Shown here: piece after piece, positions 25,052-33,521 of the stretch
Layout: each line of letters opens with the position of its first letter
How positions within the stretch are numbered: position 1 is the first letter of the stretch
Source: Deltaproteobacteria bacterium
Lineage (GTDB): Bacteria > Desulfobacterota > Desulfobacteria > Desulfobacterales > C00003060
Length of the DNA stretch: 34,674 nt
Assembly: GCA_019307135.1 (NCBI GenBank)
Contig: JAFDKF010000054.1
Coordinates: forward strand, 1 to 34,674
Reading direction: 5' to 3'
Position numbers and translations under genes: made by a program
Notes under the pieces: generated by a model
Database searches by the model: none
What the model was told of the DNA's origin: nothing
Seen by the model: only the letters and a program-made list of their open reading frames with translations

Positions 25052-25115
25052 TCATGCCGAACTTGATCCGGCATCCAGAACATATTGAAATAACTGGATT
25101 CCGGCATTCCATTAT
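25052..25115. repeat. Dispersed-type inverted repeat
   Basis: GCCGAACTTGATCCGGCATC and CCGGCATCCAG on the left match inversely with CTGGATTCCGGCAT on the right. No coding content is seen. It is one of several palindromes packed into 24752-25222, a stretch without genes. Confidence 0.5.
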
Positions 25116-25222
25116 AGCGCTATGCTTCACTTCGTGCCCACTATTGCAATTGTGAGCGGAGTGGAGTAAGCTCTTTTTTGTTTCTAGAAATGTCCTAAAA
25201 AAAGCCAGAATAACCAAACGGA

Positions 25223-26142
25223 ATGAACATAAAAACAAAGACCATCGTGAAATTCATCTGCTTATTAGTCGCGTTGTCTCTTGTGACCTTTCTTGTCATT
25301 CTGGGATCCAACAAGGAAGCAAAAAGAGAGTCCATAAAGGCTCAAGAAGTTGAAAAGGTAAAAAAGGAGGCCTTACCCAAACCACCCATAACCCAAAAAG
25401 CAGTACAGGAGGAACTCTTACCTCAAAAAGAACCGTTTGAAGAATTAGAGGAAGCCGAAACGGATATCATAGAGACTGTCCAAGGACGAGTCACCGGTAT
25501 TGAGCTTATCTGTACGGATATGATAGTTATGGTAGATGGTATACATCTCGATGCGGGATCTGTTGACGTGACCGGGATTCAGATTGGCGACGTTGTGGAA
25601 GTGACTTACCTAAAGATGAAGTATGCAAAGTTTGTACAGTCCATTGAGGTCCTTGAACCAGTAGAAGATAAGCTCTTACCCCCAAAAGAGCCACTACAAG
25701 AACCAGAGGAATCCCCAGAATGGCAGGTGGTAACCGAAAAGGCGCCATTAGAAGAACCAGCCAAAGCAGTAGAAAAGGGGGGCTGCCTACTGAAGAAGAA
25801 CCATTAGAAGAATTAGATGAAGCCGAAATGGACGTCCTAAAGACTATGCAAGGACGAGTGACCGGTATTGACCTTATCTGTACGGATACGGTAGTTACGG
25901 TGGATGGTGTACATCTCGATGCGGGGTCTGTTGACTTGACCGGCATCCAGATTGGCGACGTTGTGGAAGTGAGATACACAGTGCCCGTGGGAGGGGACGG
26001 TCATGAATTTATAACTTTCTGGGGAAATAGACCAGGAATGTTATATTTTCATCGGGAATCGGGACGCTGGGCTGCTTACCCCTGGCAATATCTTTCGACG
26101 CTCGATTCCACGGATCATGATGTGATGCAGGACACCGGGTGA
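25223..26142 (+). CDS. Membrane-anchored tandem-module protein of unknown function, joined by a -1 frameshift
   Basis: The first frame (25223-25807, 194 residues) has an N-terminal hydrophobic anchor (residues 9-29), a Lys/Glu/Pro-rich stretch and a beta-type module (VQGRVTGIELICTDMIVMVD...IQIGDVVEVTY). This resembles small OB-like or DUF5666-type domains. The second frame (entered by about 25780, ending 26142) continues with GLPTEEEPLEELDEAEMDVL and a second, near-identical module, then a different C-terminus. The frames join by a -1 shift at A AAG GGG (25774-25780), a canonical X XXY YYZ slippery heptamer inside an A4G6 run. It is either programmed frameshifting, a real mutation or a homopolymer sequencing error. 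The function is not recognised. Confidence 0.55.
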
Positions 26143-26241
26143 GTCAAGGCGGGCTTGTCTTGGCATGGGATCTATTTCGCATTTACGCTTTTGTTTGTCA
26201 ACTTAATTTCTTGCCAGGGTCCCCACTAGTCACTTGGCATT

Positions 26242-27930
26242 CTATTGCTGGGTTACTCGAAACACCTCTTCGATAGTGGTAATGCCATCCAAGACCTTCT
26301 GTGCCCCATCCTGGCGGAGGGTAATCATCCCCTGCTCAACGGCCTTGTGCTTTATGGCATTGGCATCCGGGGTCTTCAACATGAGATTCTTGATTGTATC
26401 ATCAAGCATCATTAACTCAAAAATACCGGCCCTTCCCTTATAGCCCGTATTAAGGCACAAAGGACAACCTTTGCCACGGTATATCTTTCTACCGGCAAAC
26501 ATCTCAGAAGTTATGCCGATCTTTTCCAGGGATTCTTCGTCGGGGGTGTACTGCTCTTTGCAATCATTGCAGATGACACGCACCAGTCGCTGGGCCAATA
26601 TGGCAACCACCGAAGAGCTGACCAGAAAGGGTTCTATCCCCATATCAATAAGCCGTGTCACCGCGCTTGCCGAATCATTTGTATGAAGGGTGGAAAAGAC
26701 CAGGTGCCCGGTGAGGGCAGACTGTATGGCAATTTCTGCGGTTTCCAGATCCCTGATCTCACCTACCAGGATAACGTCCGGGTCCTGCCGCACGATCGAG
26801 CGCAGCCCGTTGGCAAAGGTGAGCCCTATTTTCGGGCTGACCTGTATTTGACCAATTCCCTCAATCTGGTATTCAATGGGATCTTCTATAGTGATGATAT
26901 TAATGTCCGGATTGTTGATCATGGTGAGGGCTGCATAAAGGGTGGTGGTCTTGCCGCTCCCTGTGGGACCTGTAACCAGGATAATGCCGTGGGGCATTCG
27001 GATGAGCTCGCTAAAAACCTTGAGCCTGTCTTCAGGCAGGCCAAGGTCAGAGAGCCTGAGCAGCACGCTCGATTTGTCAAGCAATCTCAGGACCACACGC
27101 TCGCCAAAGGCAGTAGGGAGGGTAGAAACGCGAATGTCCACATTCTTGTCAGCGATCCTGATCTCGATCCGGCCATCCTGGGGAAGCCTCTTTTCGGCGA
27201 TGTTCAGTTTGGCCATAATCTTGATTCGGGAAACGAGCGTTGACTGAATGTGCCTGGGCGGCGTGAGCATATCGTACAGGATGCCATCCACACGGTAGCG
27301 AACCTTGAGCTTATTTTGATAGGGTTCTATATGAATGTCGCTGGCGCGAGACTTTACCGCCTGTGAGAGCACCAGGTTGACCAGTTTGATAACGGGAGCG
27401 TCACTTGTGTCATCCAAAAGATCACCGATCTCTTCTATTTCAGAAAGGATCAGGTCGCTGTCTTCCTCATGCATGTCCTGGATGACCTGCTCAGCAGAAT
27501 CCTGCCTCATATCATAGGCAAAATTGATGGCCGAAAGGATAGCCGGATAGGGGGCAAGGACGATTTTTACCCCATCCCATCCCAGAATCAACCTGAGGTC
27601 GTCCAGAGGTTGAAACGCAAGGGGATCATTGACAGCGATGGAGACCTCGTTCGACGTTACCACCGGGACCATCTTATATTTTTTAAGAAATTGTATTGGC
27701 ACCTTCTCAGTAAAATTGGTATTCAGATCTTCGGTCGGAAGATCGGACAAAAACGGCAGGTCAAACTGGATGCTGAGGGCCTTCAACAAATCCGGTTCCG
27801 AGATGACCTTCTGCTGGATCAACATCTCCCCGATCCGGCCCCCTTTTTGTTCTTGCCCCCCGGGCGCGTCAGCAAGGGCTTTTTCCGAAAGCCCGCAAAT
27901 CTCTTTTAGTATTTCCCCGATTGGTTTCAT
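26242..27930 (-). CDS. gspE: Type II secretion assembly ATPase GspE
   Basis: A 562-residue cytoplasmic hexameric ATPase that powers pseudopilus assembly. An N-terminal GspE_N domain (IGEMLIQQKVISEPDLLKAL) is followed by the ATPase core, with Walker A GPTGSGKTT (residues 321-329), the Asp box and LVGEIRDLETAEIAIQSALTGHLVFSTLHTND. The tetracysteine zinc site is C-x2-C...CPLC (CNDCKEQYTP...GCPLCLNTGYKGR). The start at 27930 (MKPIGEIL) is preferred. The longer frame to 28101 begins in non-homologous sequence and passes through a tandem repeat. No Shine-Dalgarno sequence is visible. It is the last gene of the cluster, and gspF and the pseudopilins are not in the window. Confidence 0.92.
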   Translation of the reverse strand: MKPIGEILKEICGLSEKALADAPGGQEQKGGRIGEMLIQQKVISEPDLLKALSIQFDLPFLSDLPTEDLNTNFTEKVPIQFLKKYKMVPVVTSNEVSIAVNDPLAFQPLDDLRLILGWDGVKIVLAPYPAILSAINFAYDMRQDSAEQVIQDMHEEDSDLILSEIEEIGDLLDDTSDAPVIKLVNLVLSQAVKSRASDIHIEPYQNKLKVRYRVDGILYDMLTPPRHIQSTLVSRIKIMAKLNIAEKRLPQDGRIEIRIADKNVDIRVSTLPTAFGERVVLRLLDKSSVLLRLSDLGLPEDRLKVFSELIRMPHGIILVTGPTGSGKTTTLYAALTMINNPDINIITIEDPIEYQIEGIGQIQVSPKIGLTFANGLRSIVRQDPDVILVGEIRDLETAEIAIQSALTGHLVFSTLHTNDSASAVTRLIDMGIEPFLVSSSVVAILAQRLVRVICNDCKEQYTPDEESLEKIGITSEMFAGRKIYRGKGCPLCLNTGYKGRAGIFELMMLDDTIKNLMLKTPDANAIKHKAVEQGMITLRQDGAQKVLDGITTIEEVFRVTQQ

Positions 27931-27937
27931 GAAGACG

Positions 27938-27976
27938 TTTGTTGGGTTTGTTGAGTTTGTTGAGTTTGTTGGGTTA
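27938..27976. repeat. TTTGTTGAG tandem repeat before gspE
   Basis: About four copies of a nine-base unit (minus strand CAACAAACT) lie directly upstream of the gspE start. It is the same repeat class as at 31283, 31750 and 33449. Confidence 0.75.
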
Positions 27977-28051
27977 TAACACAACGAACATACACAAGAT
28001 TTTCTCGTTCCAATGCTCTGCGTGGGAACGAAAAAATTTTCTTCTATGCTC

Positions 28052-28150
28052 CTATGTCTGTTTCTGTTGTTTCTTCCTATGGTCATATATGAGAACGGCA
28101 ATGATGCCGGCTAATGCGATGACACCAAGGACTATATATACTTTTAGCAT
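28052..28150 (-). CDS. 32-residue single-span membrane peptide
   Basis: A small frame with sequence MLKVYIVLGVIALAGIIAVL followed by IYDHRKKQQKQT: one hydrophobic span and a basic tail. Its ATG overlaps the stop region of the upstream 65-residue gene (start inside AAATGCTAA), which suggests translational coupling. A G-rich run lies 5 bases upstream. It is not recognised as a known family. A role at the secretion apparatus membrane is only contextual. Confidence 0.5.
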   Translation of the reverse strand: MLKVYIVLGVIALAGIIAVLIYDHRKKQQKQT

Positions 28151-28341
28151 TTTAGCCCCCCCTTCTTAAGGATCATACCCAAGACTAAAAGTCGTATGGA
28201 CAAAATCAGGCCCGCAACAAGGACGACAGATTGTATATTTCCCTGAACAAAGGGAATAATGATCATTGAAATCATTGTTGCCTTGCTGAAGTCATACGAA
28301 TACTTTGAAAGCTCATTTCGGTTTCGGTCAAATAGGTTCAT
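28144..28341 (-). CDS. 65-residue two-span membrane protein
   Basis: Begins MNLFDRNRNELSKYSYDFSK, then two hydrophobic segments (about residues 22-34 and 38-57) and a KKGG end. Its ATG overlaps the gspD stop as ATGA, so it is coupled to the secretin gene. It is not a known Gsp subunit to my recognition. The C-terminus runs through a seven-G stretch; with six G it would stop after KKGG. It sits between gspD and gspE together with the 32-residue peptide. Confidence 0.6.
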   Translation of the reverse strand: MNLFDRNRNELSKYSYDFSKATMISMIIIPFVQGNIQSVVLVAGLILSIRLLVLGMILKKGGLKC

Positions 28342-30140
28342 TCAATTTCTGACTTCTGACCTCTGACTTCTGACTTCTGTCTCTTCCCTCCCGGCCTCTT
28401 GTACATCTTGATCACGCCTTCCTTGATAGTGTCGATTTGCTCCTTCTTTTTTTCATATATTTTCTTGGCCTCTGCCGGGTTTTCGATGATGCGGGGTGTC
28501 AGAAATACGAAAAGGTTGGTCTTGTCTCGAGACTTGGACCTCGATCTGAAAAACCAGCCTATCAGAGGTATATCGCCAAGGCAGGGGACTTTGTATTCGA
28601 CATTGGTTGTATTATCATCAATGAGTCCGCCTATTACAACCGTATTGCCGTCTTTTACGATAACGGTGGTCTGTGCCGACCGCTTGTACGTGGTTGGATG
28701 CCCCTCTTCAAGACCCCCAGTCTCAATGAGTCTGGTTACTTCCTGGAAGAGCTTGAGCCGAACAAATCGCTCCTGGTTGATCTGTGGGGTGATCTTTAGG
28801 GCGACGCCCACATCCTTGTATTCATAGGTGCTATAGTCCACGTTAGCCGCTGATGTTTCCTTCCTGGTAATGTATGGCACATTCTTTCCTACCGTAATTT
28901 CAGCTTCTTCATTATCGGTCGTCAGGACCTGGGGGGTTGAAAGGATGTGCACGTCCGTGTCCTGTTGGTAGGCCTGCAAGAGGGCGCCCAAGTTTGGAAA
29001 GATAACGCTGCCTACCGTAATGTTTTCCCCGACAACTCCCAATGAAAATCCGGAGGGCAAAGAGGATGAGCTTATGACCGTTGAGGATGAGTTTATGGCC
29101 GTTGAGGCCAAGCCCCCCATATTTCCGTAATTCCCCATACCGCCGGACCCGCCAAAATACCCACCTTTCTTATCCCTGTATTTAAAATCGTCCATCCCCA
29201 ACCATTCCACGCCAAGTTTAAACTCCTTATCCACGTTTACTTCCATTATAAGAGATTCGATATAAACCATCCTTCGAGGAATATCGAGTTTCTTGATGAC
29301 ATCCTCAAGGACAAGGTAGTCATCCTTGTTTGCCGTAATGACCAGGGAATTGGTCGCCTTGTCGGCCACGATCTGGACTTCCTTTGAAATGACGGGGGCC
29401 CTTCCCTTCTGGGGCGCTTTTGCCTGCTTGGCTGGAAGGGCTGTCAGAACCTTGGCCATATCTTCGGCATTGGCATTTTGAAGATAATAGACGTGAATGT
29501 CCCCCTCGCCCCTCGGGATTTTCTTGTCCAACAGTTCAATAAGCTGTTTGACCCTGACAGTGTCGTGCTCGGTGGCCGCTATAATCAGGGAATTGGTTCG
29601 CTCATCGGCTACAATCCTGACACCGGGAGTCACGGGTGCGCCCTTTCTCCGCACCTTTCTCTGAAATATTGACGTCAATGACTTTACCAAAGTCGTGGCC
29701 GTGGCATGTTCAACAGGCACCACGGATATCTCTTCGCCAATACCTACCACGTCAATCGTCTTTACGATGCGGAGCAGGCGTTTGATATTCGAAAGCACGT
29801 CAGTCACAATCAGGATGCCGGTCGGGGGGTACGAGATGATTACACTGCTCTTCGATATCAAGGGGGCAAAAAGCTTTTTCAGTTCATTGGGATCGGCATA
29901 TTCAAGTGGAATCAGTTGTGTTACGACCTTGTCTTCGGGATCGATAGCCTCCTCGCGCAACCGTGTTTCAATGTTTTTGGACCGGGCCTGGACCGATGGC
30001 ACGATCTTTACAACACTTCCCGCAGATACGGTGGTAAAACCGTGCACCTCAAGGACCGATTCAAAAACCCTGTACGCCTCTTTTACTGAAATCTTGGTGG
30101 GGGAGATAATCGTCACCTTTCCTCTAACCGCTTTATCAAT
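28338..30140 (-). pseudogene. gspD: Secretin GspD, main (3') part, out of frame with its 5' part
   Basis: This frame encodes, from IDKAVRGKVTIISPTKISV, the N1-N3 domains (VVTQLIPLEYADPNELKKLF, VEHATATTLVKSL, VYYLQNANAEDMAKVL) and the whole outer-membrane secretin domain (VGVALKITPQI...VPCLGDIPLIGWFFRS). The first codon it can use is ATT. The only ATG-like start is a GTG at 30116, inside the N0/N1 region, so independent translation would lack the signal peptide. The upstream part is at 30136-30579. The C-terminal tail (RQKSEVRGQKSEIE) is encoded by a TCTGACTTC tandem repeat at 28346-28382. The secretin would form the outer-membrane gate of type II secretion. Confidence 0.8.
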
Positions 30141-30579
30141 CGCCGGTCAGTTCGCTGATGAACTTAATAAGAAGTGCAATGTCTACATTGTCAAAATCGA
30201 TGGTCACATAACGGGTATCAGGCGCTTGTTTTGCCGGGGCCTGTTGTTGCTTGGCGGTTTCCTTTTGGGGGGGCGCTTTCTGCTGCACTCGGACAGGCCT
30301 CTTGGGGGCAGGGGCTTTTGCAGGGGGTTTCACGGCTGCGGCCTTTCTGGCCGGTGGTCTGGCAGCAGGCCGGACAGTTTCGGGAGCCGCAGGTGTCACA
30401 CCCTCCTCACCGGCAACACGGGCCCCATGGGCCGCAGAATTACCTGCAAGTAGCCACAGCACTATGAATAGAGAGCAAAGGAGGCGTCTTGGGATCGGGT
30501 ACTGGAGCATTGGAGTACTGGAGTACTGGAGTACTGGAGTGGAAGAATGTTGCATTTTTGGTTTTTTCCGTTCCTCCAT
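30136..30579 (-). pseudogene. gspD: Secretin GspD, 5' part (signal peptide and N0 start)
   Basis: 147 residues: a hydrophobic signal segment (LLCSLFIVLWLLAGNSAAHG, about residues 33-52) and a long Pro/Ala/Lys linker. It then reaches YVTIDFDNVDIALLIKFISE, the start of the secretin N0 domain, and ends in LTGD and TGA. Homologous secretins continue with a few residues and then DKAVRGKVTIISP, which is found in the next frame, so a small deletion of about 8 or 11 bases is likely. The ATG at 30579 shares its A with the stop of the TPR gene and has GGAGGA upstream. The residues before the signal (STPVLQYSSTPMLQY) come from a tandem repeat. Confidence 0.7.
30505..30542. repeat. GGAGTACT tandem repeat inside the gspD 5' end
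   Basis: About four units of TGGAGTAC within the first 25 codons of the gspD 5' part. They lengthen the protein ahead of its signal peptide. Confidence 0.75.
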
Positions 30580-31283
30580 TATTCCATTCCTCCATCACTC
30601 CGTATTATTTCTTCAAACCCAGGCACTCCGTGCAGGTTTTGCAAGTCTGTGTCCGTTCGTGCCCAGTCCTTAACGGATTGGTCCAGCGAAACCGCCTTTT
30701 TCAGGTGGTAAAGACTTTCTGTGAGCTCCCCCTTAATGGCATGCAGGCATGCTAAATTGTAATAAGAGTCCACGTAGCCGGGTCTCAGCCGAATAGCTTT
30801 CGCAAAGAATGCCCGTGCTGCTGAGTAGTTCTTATCGTGAATATGTATGACCCCTAAGTTGTTCAATGCATCTACATAATCAGAATCAACGCTGAGGGTT
30901 TCCTCATAGAGTCGCTTAGCCTCCTGCAAGCGGCCGCTTTTTTGGAAAAGCCTGGCCTTTTCATACAAGGCCACAGCATTTACCACGCCTTCTGGGTGCT
31001 TACTCAATAATTTGTGGCTTGAATTTATTGAGCCGTTACCTTCCGGGTGTTGAGTTGCCTCAGGCGTTGCAGGTTCACGCATGGGAGGCTGTTTACCCCT
31101 GGAGGGTAACCACAAATAGGCCGTAAAAGCAAGGGAGATCATAAGAAAAGAGGTCCACCACAGCGTCTTGCCGGAAAAAAACCTCTGTTTGTGTCCGGCC
31201 GTGGACGCAATTCCATGGTATTCACGGTGACCGGCATCTTTTTCTTTCTGGGCCTTCTTCAGGGCCTCATGGATGAAGCTCAT
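30579..31283 (-). CDS. GspB-like membrane protein with TPR repeats
   Basis: 234 residues. The N-terminus MSFIHEALKKAQKEKD is the short motif seen in GspB and related secretion proteins that partner the GspA ATPase. One membrane helix (about residues 43-58) precedes a periplasmic part with at least two tetratricopeptide repeats (YVDALNNLGVIHIHDKNYSA, YVDSYYNLACLHAIKGELTE). It probably links GspA to peptidoglycan and the secretin. I chose the start at 31283. The longer frame to 31346 only adds repeat-encoded INTTNP units. Its end is coupled to the gspD start. Confidence 0.7.
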   Translation of the reverse strand: MSFIHEALKKAQKEKDAGHREYHGIASTAGHKQRFFSGKTLWWTSFLMISLAFTAYLWLPSRGKQPPMREPATPEATQHPEGNGSINSSHKLLSKHPEGVVNAVALYEKARLFQKSGRLQEAKRLYEETLSVDSDYVDALNNLGVIHIHDKNYSAARAFFAKAIRLRPGYVDSYYNLACLHAIKGELTESLYHLKKAVSLDQSVKDWARTDTDLQNLHGVPGFEEIIRSDGGME

Positions 31284-31743
31284 GGGGTTTGTTGTGTTTA
31301 TTGGGTTTGTTGTGTTTATTGGGTTTACCCCTGCTACTGGGCTCATTGCTTTGGGTTCGCTTCTGTTTGAATTTTTCCTGATTTTGCAGGAGATAGGTAA
31401 TTAAGCCGGAATCTAATTTGGAAACTTTTTCGGCTTGCTCATAGATGTGATGGAAAGTGTCCTCGGTAACATATTTTTGATCCAAAGCCACGTAAGCCTC
31501 ACTCTGAACCTCTGTTGCCGAACTTTTTGATACGAAAAGATACTGAACAAATTCATTATTCGATCTTCGAGAAAAGCCCTCTGCTATGTTGCTCATCGAA
31601 GATATTGCTGCGCCAGTAATCTGTCCGGATAATCTAAAATCTTTCTGAAAATCCTTGCTCTCTTTTATTGACTCATAAACCAAATTTACCAACCTACGTG
31701 CTTCCTGCCAACAATGCAGATCTTCAAATCTTCGAATTTTCAT
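31267..31743 (-). CDS. Four-helix-bundle (S23/IVS-type) protein inserted in the secretion cluster
   Basis: 158 residues. The family signature is clear: FEDLHCWQEARRLVNLVYE near the start, GQITGAAISSMSNIAEGFSR in the middle, then long amphipathic helices. The relatives are encoded in 23S rRNA intervening sequences and as free genes. They are pentameric helical bundles that bind nucleic acid, with no defined role. It interrupts the gspA-gspB order, is flanked on both sides by AATAAACTC-type repeats, and its last 20 residues (GKPNKHNKPNKHNKP) are translated repeat. Its end overlaps the gspB start by 17 bases. This looks like a later insertion. Confidence 0.8.
   Translation of the reverse strand: MKIRRFEDLHCWQEARRLVNLVYESIKESKDFQKDFRLSGQITGAAISSMSNIAEGFSRRSNNEFVQYLFVSKSSATEVQSEAYVALDQKYVTEDTFHHIYEQAEKVSKLDSGLITYLLQNQEKFKQKRTQSNEPSSRGKPNKHNKPNKHNKPHELHP
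31283..31325. repeat. TTTATTGGGTTTGTTGTG tandem repeat before gspB
   Basis: Two long units ending at the gspB ATG. They are read in one frame as the tail of the four-helix-bundle protein. Confidence 0.7.
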
Positions 31744-31749
31744 GTTTAA

Positions 31750-31790
31750 TGCCCAACAAACTCAATAAACTCAATAAACTCAATAAACTA
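31750..31790. repeat. CTCAATAAA tandem repeat between gspA and the helix-bundle gene
   Basis: About four nine-base units (AACTCAATA) fill the gap between the two genes. Confidence 0.75.
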
Positions 31791-31792
31791 CA

Positions 31793-33445
31793 CTAATCCG
31801 ACATCTGATATAATAATCCCTTGGTGCGGGCGCCGACGATTCCGTCGGCCTTCAATCCGAAATCGCCCTGGAATTTCATGACCTGACGAAACGTGGACTT
31901 GTCGTAAAGCCCGGTAGGTTCAACGGAATAACCGATCTCATTTAATGTCTGTTTCAGTTTGATAACATCCGTGCCACGCATCCCCCTGACAAAAATAACT
32001 CCTTTGTTTTCATACGGATACACCCAGGAAACATCGGGTCCCCAATGAGACAGGATAAAGTCCCTGGTTATCGGCCGCTCTTTGCCGCAAGCATCGATGG
32101 CGATGGCACCGTCTGCCGTGACTTCGCGAATCAGCAGATATCGAGGCAAGGGCATGGCCCCGGTTAGACCAGGGTCCGGATGGTGGGCGTGGGCAGCCAT
32201 ACGTACCCGGAAAGGTTTCTTGAACATTATATAATGTTCGGGTTCTGCATGAAACGAAAACAGGCCCAAATGAACCTCGTTTTCGGCGTAACTATTCTGC
32301 CGTTCCTTTTCATTGAAAAGCCTGAAGAGTCCTCCAAGGCTGGTCTGTTCATCAAGGAACAAGCTTGCTGCTTTGATTTCGGGCTCCAGAGGTGTGGGCG
32401 ACCTGTAAACCCTACGGGCTGGCCTCCGGCTCGTATGAGCTTCCGGCTCGGGGAGAAGCGGCCCAGGAGGGGCAGTGGTGACTGTTGCCTTGCCTGAAAT
32501 GAGAGCTGAAATCTCTTTTCTGAAGTTCCATCCACCAAGGGCTGCCACGATGATCAGCACGGGCAGCAAAACCACGGGTAACCAGCTAACCCTCTTCTGA
32601 GCCCTGCTCCTTCTGGGCCCGGGCTCGATTGTTACATTACCACGGATGTCCTCTATCGCCTTCTGAACCGTCTTTTTGGATATGGTGAACTCATCCTTGG
32701 AGTAGGCAATAAGGAGGGCCCGGTCACAAACTCCGTTGATCCGTCTCGGATTTCCTTGAGAGTATGCGTAAATTGCCTCAAGGGCGCCCTTTGTAAACCG
32801 AACATTCCCTTTGCCGCCTGCCACTACCAATCGATGTTCCACATAGCCCTGGACATCCTTCTTATCCAGTGGCTTCAGGTCGTAGCGGACCATTATGCGC
32901 TCATCGAGCTGCTTCAAAGATGGTGCAGTCAGAAGCTCCCTTAATTCGGACTGTCCCACAAGGACGATCTGAACCAGTTTTTCCTTTTCAGTCTCAAGGT
33001 TCGATAGCATGCGTATCTGTTCAAGGACGGTGTGGGAAAGATTTTGGGCTTCATCGATCAACAGGACCGCATTGCCGCCCCGGCTGAAGGTATCGAGCAG
33101 GAACTGATTCAGGCTGTCAATATGGTCCTTCTTGCTCTGGCCGGGCACTTTTTCCCCAACGCCGAACTCCTGATTGATGGTCCTCAAAAGTTCCATGTCG
33201 GAGATACAGGCGTTAAATATCAAAGCGGTTTTTATGGATGAATCAAGGGCGCCAAGAAGTGCCCGGCACAGCGTAGTTTTTCCGGTGCCGATGCCGCCCG
33301 TAATGACAATGAAGCCCTTTCGTTCGTTGATCCCGTAAAGGAGGTGATCAAATGCCTCCTTATGGTGGGGGCTAAGATAAAGATAGTTTGGATCAGGTGT
33401 TAAACTGAAAGGGTTTTCCTTAAAACCAAAATAGGAAGTATACAT
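31793..33445 (-). CDS. gspA: GspA/ExeA-type ATPase with peptidoglycan-binding domain
   Basis: 550 residues. The N-terminal YTSYFGFKENPFSLTPDPNY is the classic ExeA/GspA opening. Walker A is GGIGTGKTT (residues 50-58) and Walker B is VLLIDEAQ (D131, E132). One membrane helix lies at about 287-307. A periplasmic part with C39-peptidase-like or linker character ends in a peptidoglycan-binding domain (LKQTLNEIGYSVEPTGLYDK, last 60 residues). With GspB it helps the secretin insert through the cell wall. There is no Shine-Dalgarno sequence; a tandem repeat sits just upstream of the ATG. Confidence 0.88.
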   Translation of the reverse strand: MYTSYFGFKENPFSLTPDPNYLYLSPHHKEAFDHLLYGINERKGFIVITGGIGTGKTTLCRALLGALDSSIKTALIFNACISDMELLRTINQEFGVGEKVPGQSKKDHIDSLNQFLLDTFSRGGNAVLLIDEAQNLSHTVLEQIRMLSNLETEKEKLVQIVLVGQSELRELLTAPSLKQLDERIMVRYDLKPLDKKDVQGYVEHRLVVAGGKGNVRFTKGALEAIYAYSQGNPRRINGVCDRALLIAYSKDEFTISKKTVQKAIEDIRGNVTIEPGPRRSRAQKRVSWLPVVLLPVLIIVAALGGWNFRKEISALISGKATVTTAPPGPLLPEPEAHTSRRPARRVYRSPTPLEPEIKAASLFLDEQTSLGGLFRLFNEKERQNSYAENEVHLGLFSFHAEPEHYIMFKKPFRVRMAAHAHHPDPGLTGAMPLPRYLLIREVTADGAIAIDACGKERPITRDFILSHWGPDVSWVYPYENKGVIFVRGMRGTDVIKLKQTLNEIGYSVEPTGLYDKSTFRQVMKFQGDFGLKADGIVGARTKGLLYQMSD

Positions 33446-33448
33446 GGT

Positions 33449-33485
33449 TCTTTGAGTTTATTGAGTTTATTGAGTTTATCGTGTT
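33449..33485. repeat. TTTATTGAG tandem repeat before gspA
   Basis: Three to four nine-base units directly upstream of the gspA start codon. Same class as at 31750. Confidence 0.75.
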
Positions 33486-33521
33486 TGACGGGCTCAACAG
33501 GCCAAACGGGCCAAACCGACA

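Noticed and set aside
26683..27243. 186-codon frame on the plus strand
   Set aside because: Antisense shadow of gspE, whose motifs are unmistakable on the other strand.
31267..31743. Diversity-generating retroelement (the helix-bundle protein resembles Avd)
   Set aside because: No reverse transcriptase, template repeat or variable repeat is seen nearby.
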